Origin: an uncultured Gammaproteobacteria bacterium
Lineage (GTDB): Bacteria; Pseudomonadota; Gammaproteobacteria; Pseudomonadales; Pseudohongiellaceae
Assembly: GCA_937898685.1 (NCBI GenBank)
Contig: CALEJT010000003.1
Location: forward strand, 45,223-109,222
DNA length: 64,000 bases
Direction: 5' to 3'
Shown: positions 16,178 through 25,215 of the stretch, one piece after another
Layout of the letters: each line of letters begins with the position of its first letter
How positions within the stretch are numbered: the stretch's first letter is position 1
Program-made: the position numbers and the translations under genes
Notes under the pieces: model-generated
Database searches by the model: none
What the model was told of the DNA's origin: nothing
What the model saw: the letters and a program-made list of their open reading frames with translations, nothing else

Positions 16178-17971
16178 ATGGCCGGGATCATTCCACAGCG
16201 CTTCATCGACGACCTGCTCGCCCGAGTGGACATCGTCGACGTCATCGACTCGCGCGTGAAGCTGCGCAAGACCGGCAAGAACTACTCCGGTCTCTGCCCC
16301 TTCCATCAGGAAAAATCGCCCTCCTTCACCGTACAGCCCGAAAAACAGTTCTATTACTGCTTCGGCTGCGGCGCCGGCGGCAATGCCATCGGCTTCGTCA
16401 TGGACTACGAGAACCTCGAGTTCCCGGAAGCGGTGGAACTGCTGGCGCGCGACCTCGGCATGGAAGTGCCACGCGAGGACAAGGGCCGACGTCAAAGCGC
16501 CGATCGCGAGCACTCGCATCACGAAACGCTGCTGACCCTGCTCGACAAGGTGAACCAATACTTCCAGCAGCAACTGAGGCAGCACCCACAGAAACAACGC
16601 GCCATCGACTATCTGAAGAAACGCGGTCTCACCGGCGAAATCGCGCGAGATTTCGGGCTCGGTTACGCACCACCCGGCTGGCGCAACCTGCTCGAAGCCT
16701 TCGGCAGCAATGAGCAGCAGAAGAAGAATCTGCTCGAAGCGGGACTCCTGATCGAGAACCCCGAGAACAAACACAATCCGCTCTACGACCGTTTCCGCGA
16801 TCGCATCATGTATCCGATCCGCAACCAGAAGGGGCGCGTGATCGGTTTCGGTGGTCGCGTGTTGGGCGACGACAAACCGAAGTACCTCAACTCACCGGAA
16901 ACACCGGTTTTCCGCAAGGGAGAAGAGCTCTACGGTCTCTACGAAGCGCGCCGCAAGCTGCGCCACATCGAGCGCTTCCTGCTGGTCGAAGGCTACATGG
17001 ACGTCATCGCTCTGGCGCAGAACGGCATCCACTACTCGGTGGCCACCCTCGGCACTGCCACCAGCGCGACACATCTGCGCGTGCTGTTCAAATACACGAG
17101 TGAGCTCGTGTTCTGCTTCGATGGCGACAACGCCGGTCGTGAAGCCGCCTGGCGCGCGCTGCAGCAGGCACTGCCGCTCTTGGAAGACGGACGCAGCATA
17201 CGCTTTCTGTTCCTGCCCGAGGGGCAGGACCCCGACACCCAGGTGCGCACCATCGGGAAGGACGCCTTCGAAGCGAGTCTTGCCAGTTCCACGCGAATGG
17301 CCGATTTCCTGTTCGACACGCTGACGGCACGTCTCGACATCGATTCGCTCGAAGGCAAGGCCCGCCTCGCCAAACTCGCGCTCCCGCTCCTGCAACAGGT
17401 ACCCAAGGGAGTGTTCCGCAAGCTGCTGTTCGACCGGCTCGACCAACTCACCGGCATGGCATCGCAGGGCGGCACGCAAAGTCCGGCTTCATCGGGGCCG
17501 CCTCCAGCGCCACCGTTGGGCGCTCCGCCATCCGGTGGCTTCCGCCGCCAGGCTGCGCAACCGCGCATAAGGGTAGAGATGCCGCCGTGCATCAAGGCCG
17601 TCAATTTGCTGATCCGCCGCCCCTCGTTGGTGCGCCTGATGCAGCACGAGGACGAACTGGCCGAGATCCGCGCCGAGGGCATGGAACTGCTGCTGAAAGT
17701 GGCCGAGATCGCCCGACTGTGCCCCGATGGCAGCTCCATGGAGCTGATGAGCCGGATTTTCGCCACTTCCTATGGCAACCAGCTCACATCCTTGCTCGGA
17801 CGTGAACTGATTACACCCGAGGAGGGAATGGAACAGGAATTTGGCGATCTAATCGCACAAATGTTACATGCGCACCGCCAGCGCCTGGCCCGCCAGGCCG
17901 TGGTGAAGGCGCTGCACCGCCGTCATGCGAGCGTACAACCCGATGCCAACGGTCAACCCGCTGAAAGCTAA
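16178..17971 (+). CDS. dnaG: DNA primase
   Basis: Makes RNA primers at the replication fork. Normal length (597 aa). N-terminal CHC2 zinc finger (CPFHQEKSPSF ... YYCFGCGAGGN), the RNA-polymerase-like core with GFGGRVLGDDKPKYLNSPET, TOPRIM residues in FLLVEGYMDVIAL and ELVFCFDGDNAGREA, and a C-terminal helicase-binding domain. A Pro/Ala/Gly-rich linker at about 432-460 (SSGPPPAPPLGAPPSGG) separates core and C-terminal domain. No obvious ribosome site precedes the ATG. Confidence 0.97.
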   Translation: MAGIIPQRFIDDLLARVDIVDVIDSRVKLRKTGKNYSGLCPFHQEKSPSFTVQPEKQFYYCFGCGAGGNAIGFVMDYENLEFPEAVELLARDLGMEVPREDKGRRQSADREHSHHETLLTLLDKVNQYFQQQLRQHPQKQRAIDYLKKRGLTGEIARDFGLGYAPPGWRNLLEAFGSNEQQKKNLLEAGLLIENPENKHNPLYDRFRDRIMYPIRNQKGRVIGFGGRVLGDDKPKYLNSPETPVFRKGEELYGLYEARRKLRHIERFLLVEGYMDVIALAQNGIHYSVATLGTATSATHLRVLFKYTSELVFCFDGDNAGREAAWRALQQALPLLEDGRSIRFLFLPEGQDPDTQVRTIGKDAFEASLASSTRMADFLFDTLTARLDIDSLEGKARLAKLALPLLQQVPKGVFRKLLFDRLDQLTGMASQGGTQSPASSGPPPAPPLGAPPSGGFRRQAAQPRIRVEMPPCIKAVNLLIRRPSLVRLMQHEDELAEIRAEGMELLLKVAEIARLCPDGSSMELMSRIFATSYGNQLTSLLGRELITPEEGMEQEFGDLIAQMLHAHRQRLARQAVVKALHRRHASVQPDANGQPAES

Positions 17972-18118
17972 TGCCTTTTCTACCGCCGAAAGACCTTGCA
18001 TTTTGTCGGGACGCCCTCATTCTGTAAGAGCGCGCCGCTGGCACTGGTTCCGGCGCTTGCAGTAAAATACGCGGCTACCCTGACTCCCCGCCTCCCAACA
18101 CTAGGTAACTCACACACC

Positions 18119-19981
18119 ATGAGCGATTCCGGTTCCCAGCAATCCAGCCTCAAAGCCCTCATCGCCAAAGGGAAGGAGCAGAACTACCTAACCTTCGCTG
18201 AGGTGAACGACCACCTGCCCGAATCCATCTCCGATCCGGACCAGGTCGAAGACATCATCCAGATGATCGACGACATGGGCATCAAGGTGTATGAAACCGC
18301 ACCCGATGCCGATCAGCTGTTGATGTTGGAGGGTGAATCTTCCACCACCGACGAACTCGCTGCTGCCGAGGCCGCAGCGGCACTTGCGGCCGTAGAGAAC
18401 GAAGCCGGTCGCACCACCGACCCCGTGCGCATGTACATGCGCGAAATGGGCACGGTGGAACTTCTGACTCGCGGTGGTGAGATCGCTATCGCCAAGCGCA
18501 TCGAAGAAGGTCTGCGCGAACTGATGGCCGCCATGGCCTATTTCCCGGGCACCGTCGAAATGGTGCTGAAGGAATATGACGCCGTCGAGAAAGAAGGCAA
18601 ACGCCTGGGCGACGTGTTGGTGGGCTACCTCGACACAAACGACGAACCCGAGGTGGCCGAAACCACCGACGACTCCGATGCCAACCCGGAAGAAGCCGCT
18701 GCCGTCGTCGATGATGAAGAAGACGACAGCGATGGCGTGCCCGCGGCCGATGACGAAGAAACCTCCAACGGCCCCGATCCCGAAGTCGCCAAGCAGCGCT
18801 TCGAAGAACTGCGCAAGGCCTACAAGAACGCCGAGCGCATTCTGAAGAAACACGGCCGCGAAGATCCGAAATCGCAGGCTGCGCTCGAAAAACTGGGCGA
18901 AGTATTCAAATACTTCAAACTGTCGCCGCGCACCTTCGATCCTCTGCTCGCGAACATCCGTCTGACGCTCAACCGCATCCGCCGTCATGAGAAGAACATC
19001 ATGACCTTGTGCGTGAAGAGCGGAAAAATGCCGCGCAACGTATTCCTCAAGAGCTTCCCGGGCAACGAGGTGAACCTCAAGTGGATCGATACCCACTTGA
19101 AGAAAACCAAGCCCTACGCTGAAACGCTGGCCAAGTTCAAAGTCGAAATTCAACGCGCTCAGCGCAAGATGCAGGTGATCGAGGAAGAAACCGGCATCAC
19201 CATCGCCGAGATCAAAGAGATCAACCGTCGCATGTCCATCGGCGAAGCGAAGAGCCGTCGCGCCAAGAAGGACATGGTGGAAGCCAACCTGCGTCTGGTT
19301 ATCTCGATCGCGAAAAAATACACCAACCGCGGTCTGCAGTTCCTCGACCTGATCCAGGAAGGCAACATCGGTTTGATGAAGGCCGTCGACAAGTTCGAAT
19401 ACCGTCGCGGCTTCAAGTTCTCGACCTACGCCACCTGGTGGATCCGTCAGGCCATCACGCGCTCCATCGCGGACCAGGCTCGCACGATCCGTATCCCGGT
19501 GCACATGATCGAGACCATCAACAAGCTGAACCGTATCAGCCGTCAGATGCTGCACGAGAAAGGTCGCGAGCCGACGCCGGAGGAACTGAGCGAACGCATG
19601 GAGCTGAGCGAAGACAAGATTCGCAAGGTGCTCAAGATCGCGAAGGAACCGATCTCGATGGAAACTCCGATCGGCGACGACGAAGATTCGCATCTGGGCG
19701 ACTTCATCGAAGACAACACCATCGATTCTCCGGTGGATTCTTCGATGGAAGAAGGTCTGCGCGAAGCCACCCGCGAAGTGCTCGCAGGTCTCACGGCTCG
19801 CGAAGCGAAGGTACTGCGCATGCGCTTCGGTATCGACATGAATACCGATCACACGCTGGAAGAAGTGGGCAAACAGTTCGACGTTACCCGCGAGCGCATC
19901 CGTCAGATCGAAGCGAAGGCGCTGCGCAAGCTGCGTCATCCCACTCGCTCGGAGCACCTGCGCAGCTTCCTGGACGACTGA
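18119..19981 (+). CDS. rpoD: RNA polymerase sigma-70 (RpoD)
   Basis: Primary sigma factor, 620 residues. Region 1.1 starts the protein. An acidic non-conserved insertion at about 180-225 (VVDDEEDDSDGVPAADDEE) is typical of proteobacterial RpoD. Region 2 has KKYTNRGLQFLDLIQEGNIG and FSTYATWWIRQAITRSIADQ. Region 4.2 has EVGKQFDVTRERIRQIEAKA with LRKLRHPTRSEHLRSFLDD as C-terminus. The ATG at 18119 matches family starts; the frame extends upstream without support. Last gene of the rpsU cluster, closed by a strong terminator. Confidence 0.98.
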   Translation: MSDSGSQQSSLKALIAKGKEQNYLTFAEVNDHLPESISDPDQVEDIIQMIDDMGIKVYETAPDADQLLMLEGESSTTDELAAAEAAAALAAVENEAGRTTDPVRMYMREMGTVELLTRGGEIAIAKRIEEGLRELMAAMAYFPGTVEMVLKEYDAVEKEGKRLGDVLVGYLDTNDEPEVAETTDDSDANPEEAAAVVDDEEDDSDGVPAADDEETSNGPDPEVAKQRFEELRKAYKNAERILKKHGREDPKSQAALEKLGEVFKYFKLSPRTFDPLLANIRLTLNRIRRHEKNIMTLCVKSGKMPRNVFLKSFPGNEVNLKWIDTHLKKTKPYAETLAKFKVEIQRAQRKMQVIEEETGITIAEIKEINRRMSIGEAKSRRAKKDMVEANLRLVISIAKKYTNRGLQFLDLIQEGNIGLMKAVDKFEYRRGFKFSTYATWWIRQAITRSIADQARTIRIPVHMIETINKLNRISRQMLHEKGREPTPEELSERMELSEDKIRKVLKIAKEPISMETPIGDDEDSHLGDFIEDNTIDSPVDSSMEEGLREATREVLAGLTAREAKVLRMRFGIDMNTDHTLEEVGKQFDVTRERIRQIEAKALRKLRHPTRSEHLRSFLDD

Positions 19982-20008
19982 TCCAAGAAAAACACGCAAT
20001 GCAAAGAC

Positions 20009-20037
20009 GAAGGGCGCCCGTGGGCGCCCTTCTTTTT
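20009..20037 (+). terminator. Rho-independent terminator of the rpsU-rpoD cluster
   Basis: Perfect 11-bp stem GAAGGGCGCCC (20009-20019) and GGGCGCCCTTC (20022-20032) followed by six T residues, 28 bases after the rpoD stop. Confidence 0.93.
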
Positions 20038-20122
20038 TGGCTGATTCCATTCCCCGCTACTCGCGACAGACGGGAAAGGCCAGCCTCCCCCCTTTCCTCC
20101 CCTCTCCTTCAGCTCGCAGTCC

Positions 20123-20911
20123 TCATTGCTTCACCAAGGTGCAGCGCACCACCGAGGACGTGAATTCCTGCGTCAGACGATTGTGGAACCAGCGCAGTTT
20201 GCGGATCGGCACGGCTTCGAACTTCTCGTACTTCAAGCCGCAAGCCTCCACCAGTTTGCGGAAACGCGCGATCGTCATCTGATTCAGGCCCCCTTCCACC
20301 TCATGAAATCGTTTGGCGCCATCGGTCTTGAAATCCGAACGCCAGCGAATCTGCGCCTCTTCCGTAAAGAGTAGATGCGACCACGGGAAGATCGAGAACA
20401 GATGGCCACCGTAGGGATGAAGCCACGGCGGTCCGAAGCAGATCAGAATGCGCCCTTGCGGCTTCAGCAGATTCTTCATCACACGCAGGATGCTTTCGGG
20501 ATCGTCGTAATGTTCGAAGGCATCCAGAGAGAAAATCACGTCCGCCTTCGGCAAGGCTGCGAATTCATCGCGTTGGCGCTGGGGATCGATGAAGCTGCAG
20601 ATATCGGTCAAGCCGGCCTCTCGCGCATTCCTACGGGCGTTGGTCAGAGCCTTGTCCCATGTGTCGATGCCAACCACACGCGTCGCGCCATGCTGTGCGA
20701 TCTCGATTGCCTCGGTACCCAGCCCACAACCGTAATCGATCACGAACTTGCCCCGCACCTCGTTCCATATGTCTTGACCGAACAGCTTCTCGAGCTTGCT
20801 GACACCGGCATATACCGCGGCATTCTGATAATCGGGCGCTGTTGCATGGCGCCCGAAGAGCTTCAGCAAGTTATAGCCGATCGGACCGCCGATGAAGCCA
20901 CCACTGATCAT
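20123..20911 (-). CDS. Class I SAM-dependent methyltransferase
   Basis: 262-residue methyltransferase. SAM-binding motif I is VIDYGCGLGTEAIEIAQHG with the acidic residue in VVGIDTW; motif IV region is ADVIFSLDAFEHYDDPES, and LLKPQGRILICFGPPW follows. The substrate is unknown; the fold and the neighbouring acyltransferase gene suggest envelope or polysaccharide methylation, but that is inference. AAGGAGGGAG directly precedes the ATG at 20911, ruling out the longer frame to 21175. Divergent from the acyltransferase gene across a 298-base AT-rich region. Confidence 0.82.
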   Translation of the reverse strand: MISGGFIGGPIGYNLLKLFGRHATAPDYQNAAVYAGVSKLEKLFGQDIWNEVRGKFVIDYGCGLGTEAIEIAQHGATRVVGIDTWDKALTNARRNAREAGLTDICSFIDPQRQRDEFAALPKADVIFSLDAFEHYDDPESILRVMKNLLKPQGRILICFGPPWLHPYGGHLFSIFPWSHLLFTEEAQIRWRSDFKTDGAKRFHEVEGGLNQMTIARFRKLVEACGLKYEKFEAVPIRKLRWFHNRLTQEFTSSVVRCTLVKQ

Positions 20912-21209
20912 ACTCCCTCCTTGTAACCTATTTTTATCCACGAGCCCTGCAAGACATTTCAAAACCATTTGGACAAAAACCAAATGATACAATTCTGCGT
21001 GTCTCGCACACCGCGTCGCCAAAGCTAAAGCAGTTGCATCCCATGCGAATCGGGTAAATACCTGCCTCCCCTGCTCGCGTGTAATCCTGCCTTGATTGAA
21101 CATCGTTGGAATCAGGGTATTACCCGATTTCTTTGTAAAGAAAGCTAAGTAAAGTTCTCGACCTGGACTAACCAAATAGCACTATAAAAACCGACTGGGA
21201 GCAGCGTGC
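20912..21209. promoter_or_regulatory. AT-rich divergent intergenic region with two inverted repeats
   Basis: Separates the methyltransferase (minus) and acyltransferase (plus) genes. CATTTGG (20966-20972) and CCAAATG (20980-20986) form a dyad with a 7-base spacer. AATCGGGTAA (21048-21057) and TTACCCGATT (21120-21129) are perfect inverted copies 62 bases apart. Base composition is clearly more AT-rich than the flanking genes. The repeats are candidate regulator sites or a looping operator. Confidence 0.45.
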
Positions 21210-22361
21210 TTGAAGCTTACGACACGGCAAGAAAGTGACTTCATCGCAGCCAGCCGCCTGCTGATGATCTGCGGGCTCGTCTACCATCACCTTTTCGAAA
21301 TTCCGGGTTCCGATCACTCGCCACGTCTGAGCATGGAGCAGGCGGAAGTGTTCGTGCCGGAATTCATCAATGGTTTCTTCCACATGGCCATGATGGCCGC
21401 GGTGCCGACCCTGTCGGTGATTTCGGGTTTCCTCTTCTTCAACCGGCGCGAGATCGATTTCCGCAAGCTTCTGAAGGGACGCTTTCACAGCGTAGCCGTG
21501 CCCAGTTGGCTGTGGTGTGCGCTGTGGCTATGTCTGGGTTACGGTCTATATCAACTTTACGTTACGAATGGCTGGTTCAGATGGACGGCCTCTTACGGTT
21601 TCGATTCGCCCACACCGATGACCATCGTCAACGGCATCTTCGGCCTGACGCGTGAACCATTCGCTTTCCAATTCTGGTTCGTGCGGGATCTGATCCTGAT
21701 GCTGATCCTGACGCCGATCCTCTATTACTTCCTGAGGCTCCTCGGCCACTGGTTGCTGATACCCGTCCTGGGCCTGTGGCTGTTACTGCCGGATCCGCCG
21801 CTCTTCTTCTCCGGCAACGTACCGGTGTTCTTCACCATCGGTGCCTTATTGGCCATGCCGGGCGGCATGGGCCTTCAAGCGGTACTCGAAAAACTCGCTG
21901 CGTATCGCGCGATTCTGTTGATCCTCTTCGCAGTCCTTCTCGTCGTGCGCCTGATGTCCTACGCGTTCGGTGCAGCCGAAGCCTTCATCCAGGGTCACAT
22001 CTATCTTTGCCTGCTGAGGGTGACTGGCGTTGCGGCCTTCTCCTCTCTGCTGTACCCGGCGACGTTGCGAGACTCCCCCTTCATTCGCACCTGCGTGAGT
22101 TACAGCGGCTATTCCTTCTTCATCTTTGCCACACACTTTCCGTTGATAGAGCTGTTGCAGGATGCCGTGACCGCTGTGCCAGGGTATGACACCGCGGCGG
22201 GCATGTTCCTGAGCTGGCTGCTGATCCCGCTCCTCACCATCGGCCTCTCGCTGTTGCTGGCCATGGGCTTGGAGCGGTCGGCGCCAGGTTGGTTTCATAC
22301 CCTCAATGGCGGACGTCAGGGGGAGCACCGCCAGGCAAACTTTCAGGCCCATCCCGTTTGA
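21210..22361 (+). CDS. Acyltransferase 3 family membrane protein
   Basis: 383-residue polytopic membrane protein with about ten hydrophobic segments. RLLMICGLVYHHLF near the N-terminus holds the family His, followed by SVISGFLFFNRREIDFRKLLKGR. FWFVRDLILMLILTPILYY and the late SGYSFFIFATHFPLIELL match the acyltransferase-3 pattern. Such proteins O-acetylate extracellular polysaccharides and lipopolysaccharide at the inner membrane. The TTG start at 21210 has GGGAG eight bases upstream. Substrate unknown; it may decorate the polymer made by the EPS locus downstream. Confidence 0.82.
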   Translation: MKLTTRQESDFIAASRLLMICGLVYHHLFEIPGSDHSPRLSMEQAEVFVPEFINGFFHMAMMAAVPTLSVISGFLFFNRREIDFRKLLKGRFHSVAVPSWLWCALWLCLGYGLYQLYVTNGWFRWTASYGFDSPTPMTIVNGIFGLTREPFAFQFWFVRDLILMLILTPILYYFLRLLGHWLLIPVLGLWLLLPDPPLFFSGNVPVFFTIGALLAMPGGMGLQAVLEKLAAYRAILLILFAVLLVVRLMSYAFGAAEAFIQGHIYLCLLRVTGVAAFSSLLYPATLRDSPFIRTCVSYSGYSFFIFATHFPLIELLQDAVTAVPGYDTAAGMFLSWLLIPLLTIGLSLLLAMGLERSAPGWFHTLNGGRQGEHRQANFQAHPV

Positions 22362-22423
22362 GCCAGTATCCTGACCACCGGCTTCAAACAGACGGCCCCA
22401 ACCCGGTTCGATTCCAAACTGCC

Positions 22424-23140
22424 GTGAAAAAAAGAACGACATTACAAGCGTTGATCGCCGTAGCTCAGCCCGAACTTCAGCAATCGATCGCAGCGGCACT
22501 TCGATTGGCAGGCTTCGAGCTGGCCTTCGCATCACATGGCACCGAGGTGCTGCGGCTCATTCACGAGACTCGGCCTGCCGTCATCATTCTCGACCGCATC
22601 ATTCCCGGCATCAGTGGTTCCAGCCTTGCAGCGATGATTCGCGCCGACCCCAATCACAAGAACGCACGCGTCGTGATCCTGAGCGAAAGTCAGGAAATCA
22701 GCGATCGCATCTATGCGCTCGATAGCGGAGCGGACGACTACATCGTGCTTCCCTGCGACATGGACGAACTGCTCTCCCGCATCACTTCGCTCAAACGGAG
22801 CCAGCCAACGGGAAGACTTACGCAAGTCCTGAAGGCGGGACCGATCGAAATGGTGCCGGAACAGTGGGTGGTATACGTGGCAGGCACACCGGTCGATCTC
22901 ACCGAGAAGGAATACCGGCTGCTGCAGGAGTTGCTCGAGGCAAAAGGACGAGTATTGACGCGCGAAGTGCTGCTGGAGCGCGTGTGGGGACATCAGAAGT
23001 TCATGAATCTCGAGACACGGACGGTGGATGTGCACATGAGCCGTCTGCGCAACAAACTCGGCGCCTCGGCGGCCAACATCATTACCGTACGCAATGTCGG
23101 CTACCGCATCGCGGCGAATCCCGAGTGGCTGGCTCCATAA
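22424..23140 (+). CDS. OmpR/PhoB-type response regulator with degenerate receiver
   Basis: Receiver followed by winged-helix DNA-binding domain (VDLTEKEYRLLQELLEAKGR, RTVDVHMSRLRNKLG, NIITVRNVGYRIA). The receiver keeps the phosphoacceptor position (Asp57 in VIILDRIIPG). The acidic pair normally at the end of strand 1 is replaced (LIAVAQPE), and the conserved Lys of the DDYxxKP motif is Leu (DDYIVLPCD). Phosphorylation-independent control is therefore likely. The GTG at 22424 matches the domain start but lacks a clear ribosome site; the frame is open further upstream. No kinase gene is adjacent. Confidence 0.8.
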   Translation: MKKRTTLQALIAVAQPELQQSIAAALRLAGFELAFASHGTEVLRLIHETRPAVIILDRIIPGISGSSLAAMIRADPNHKNARVVILSESQEISDRIYALDSGADDYIVLPCDMDELLSRITSLKRSQPTGRLTQVLKAGPIEMVPEQWVVYVAGTPVDLTEKEYRLLQELLEAKGRVLTREVLLERVWGHQKFMNLETRTVDVHMSRLRNKLGASAANIITVRNVGYRIAANPEWLAP

Positions 23141-23164
23141 CGAGAACGACGCTGACGCTACTGC

Positions 23165-23764
23165 TCAGGCCGTGGCGTTCAGCGTGACTCGTTGCCAGTT
23201 TTTCAGTCCCAATATCTTTCGATAGCGAATTCTCTCGCATTCGCGAAAGCCAGCCTTGGTGATGCCGCGCAGTGAGGCTGGATTGCTCGCGAGGGCTGCG
23301 ATGAGAATCGAGTCGAATTCTTGTGGTCGCGGCCTTTGCACCGCTGCCGTGATGAGAGCCGGGTAGATGCCCCGACCGCGAAAGGCCGGATCGACGAAAC
23401 CGTCGTAGATGAAGGCTTCTCCAGGAGGAAGTCGATACGCATACTCGATCTCTTCGATCCAGAGCGAGTTCGTCGCCATCCAAAGAAAACCCACCACTTC
23501 TCCTCCGATCGTCGCAACGAAACCCTCGTGGCCACCTTGTAAGCGATCGGCGAAGTCGCGTGCGCCGAACTTGCGGCACAAGGCGGTGAATTCCGGTGAA
23601 CCCTCGCTCAGACAAGTGATCGCCAGTTCCGATGAAGACGGCTCCGCAGAGCTGGGCGTGAAGGGCAAGGCACAGCGAAAGATCCGCACTGTGCGCAGTG
23701 TGACGAGGGCCAGCAGCGTTCTACCGAGAGAACGCCGCAGCGGAAGAGGGACGTAGTGAAGCAT
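23165..23764 (-). CDS. GNAT-family N-acetyltransferase
   Basis: 199-residue protein. Residues from about 75 show the GNAT fold: GFVATIGGEVVGFLWMATNS (strand 4), the acetyl-CoA loop in FVDPAFRGRGIYPALITAA (the R/QxxGxG/A motif as RGRGIY), and SNPASLRGITKAGFRECERI near the C-terminus. Substrate is unknown. The N-terminal 30 residues are basic and hydrophobic and may include an overcalled start. It reads toward the PhoB-like gene and follows the NarL-like regulator gene on the same strand after 48 bases. Confidence 0.72.
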   Translation of the reverse strand: MLHYVPLPLRRSLGRTLLALVTLRTVRIFRCALPFTPSSAEPSSSELAITCLSEGSPEFTALCRKFGARDFADRLQGGHEGFVATIGGEVVGFLWMATNSLWIEEIEYAYRLPPGEAFIYDGFVDPAFRGRGIYPALITAAVQRPRPQEFDSILIAALASNPASLRGITKAGFRECERIRYRKILGLKNWQRVTLNATA

Positions 23765-23812
23765 GGAAGCGACGTGCGATCCTCCAAGGGGGCTGGCGCC
23801 GGAGCACTGCAG

Positions 23813-24436
23813 TCAGTTTTTCTGCAAGCCGTTGCGAACGCAGTAACGCACGAAGGTGGCGTTGTTCACCGCGTTCATGGTCACCATCAATTGCTTGCGC
23901 GACTCTTCCAGTTCTTCGACCGTGATCGACAAGCGTTTGGCAATTTCATCCTTCGACACATCCCACGCCAGGAGCCGCAGCAATTCTTCTTCCTTGGGGG
24001 TGAGATTGGGCTTGGGAGGTTTCGCCACCTGATAGGCATCGATCACATGCCGGAGGCTGGCAGGACTGAGAAAACGTCTGCCGCGGTCGATGAGGCGCAA
24101 GGCAAGCGCGAGATCGGTGTTGGCACTGGTCTTCAGAACATGCGCGCTGGCGCCGGCGCAAAACAGTTCCAACACACTGGTCTCATCTTCGAACAGCGAA
24201 AGCACGACTACCTGTGTGGGTAAACGGGATTGCTGTAAGCGACGACAGAACTCGAAACCATTCAATTCCTTGGCGTAGGCCTCGATGACGACGACATCCG
24301 GACGGGTTCGTTCGACCAGATCCATGGCAAGCGCTCCGTTCTCCGCTTCGCCCACCACGGAATTTCCGCTTCTTTCCACAAGCACCCGCAGGCATTGACG
24401 GAGATCCGATTTTCCATCGCATATGACAACGTTCAT
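23813..24436 (-). CDS. NarL/LuxR-like response regulator with Asp-to-Glu receiver
   Basis: 207 residues: receiver plus LuxR-like helix-turn-helix. At the phosphoacceptor position the sequence reads VVVIEAYAKELNG, Glu52 instead of Asp, while the conserved Lys (HVLKTSA) is kept. The strand-1 acidic pair is reduced to one Asp (VICDGKSD). The HTH (LTPKEEELLRLLAWDVSKDE, then IAKRLSITVEELEESRKQLM) departs from the LuxR consensus in the recognition helix. A constitutively active-like or phosphorylation-independent regulator is inferred. It lies downstream of an intact NarL-type regulator and kinase on the same strand. Confidence 0.82.
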   Translation of the reverse strand: MNVVICDGKSDLRQCLRVLVERSGNSVVGEAENGALAMDLVERTRPDVVVIEAYAKELNGFEFCRRLQQSRLPTQVVVLSLFEDETSVLELFCAGASAHVLKTSANTDLALALRLIDRGRRFLSPASLRHVIDAYQVAKPPKPNLTPKEEELLRLLAWDVSKDEIAKRLSITVEELEESRKQLMVTMNAVNNATFVRYCVRNGLQKN

Positions 24437-24548
24437 TTCGCTCCTTATCAGAGATCAGCATTAGCACCAGAAATGCGCCATTCTGCCCTGCCGCCGGCAC
24501 GCGGGCAGAGCCGAAGGACGAGACTTTGGAAAAGGGGATGGGAACAAT

Positions 24549-24568
24549 GGGTGGCTCGGCGGCCACCC
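24549..24568 (-). terminator. Possible terminator or hairpin after the NarL-type regulator gene
   Basis: GGGTGGC (24549-24555) and GCCACCC (24562-24568) form a perfect 7-bp stem just past the stop of the 24571 gene. No run of U follows on the minus strand, so it may only be an mRNA-end hairpin. Confidence 0.3.
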
Positions 24569-24570
24569 GT

Positions 24571-25215
24571 TCAGGCCTTGATCATGCCATGGCGAATCGC
24601 ATAGCGGACGAGACTTGCCACGTTATGGATGTTCAGACGTTGCATGATGTGGGAGCGGTGCGACTCTGCCGTCTTCACGCTGAGGTTCAGCAGATTCGCG
24701 ATCTCCTTGGTGGTGCTGCCTTCGGCGATCAGCTGCAGTACCTGTTTTTCACGCGCGGTCAGCACGTCGGCCGGCGGCGGTTGTTGCGTCACCAGTGCAC
24801 TCACGACCGATTCCGAAATCTTGGGACTGAGGTACACCGAACCACCGATCACCTTCTTGATGGCGGTAGTGAGATCCGAAGCCGCCTGGTTCTTCAGCAC
24901 ATAGCCGCGTACACCGGCGCGCAGGGCTTCGAGCGCATAGTTTTCTTCGTCGTGCATCGTCAGCAGGATGACCCGCGTACTCGGAGACTGCTTCTGAATC
25001 TCCTTGGCGGCATCGATGCCGTTGAGCAACGGCATGCTCACATCCAACACAGCCACCATGGGTGAGAACTGTCGTGCCAAGCGAATGGCTTCGTGACCAT
25101 TGCTGGCTTTACCGACGACGTCGAAGCCCTCTGTCTGCAACAGGCTTTCGAGTCCCTGTCGGAATATGTGATGGTCATCCGCAATGATGACCGAACTGGC
25201 GCGAGTACTGTTCAT
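24571..25215 (-). CDS. NarL/FixJ-type response regulator
   Basis: 214-residue regulator with a complete receiver (acidic pair Asp13/Asp14, phosphoacceptor Asp58 in AVLDVSMP, Lys in GYVLKNQ) and a canonical LuxR HTH (LTAREKQVLQLIAEGSTTKE, IANLLNLSVKTAESHRSHIM). It is the partner of the kinase upstream: its ATG overlaps the kinase stop by four bases (ATGA). The internal ATG at 25215 has GGAG eight bases upstream and matches family starts. Targets are unknown; the shared repeats upstream of its operon and of the 27099 gene are candidates. Confidence 0.9.
   Translation of the reverse strand: MNSTRASSVIIADDHHIFRQGLESLLQTEGFDVVGKASNGHEAIRLARQFSPMVAVLDVSMPLLNGIDAAKEIQKQSPSTRVILLTMHDEENYALEALRAGVRGYVLKNQAASDLTTAIKKVIGGSVYLSPKISESVVSALVTQQPPPADVLTAREKQVLQLIAEGSTTKEIANLLNLSVKTAESHRSHIMQRLNIHNVASLVRYAIRHGMIKA

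Noticed and set aside
18188..20050. 620-codon minus-strand open frame opposite rpoD
   Set aside because: Antisense to an unmistakable rpoD; composition is His/Phe/Gly-rich as expected for an antisense shadow.
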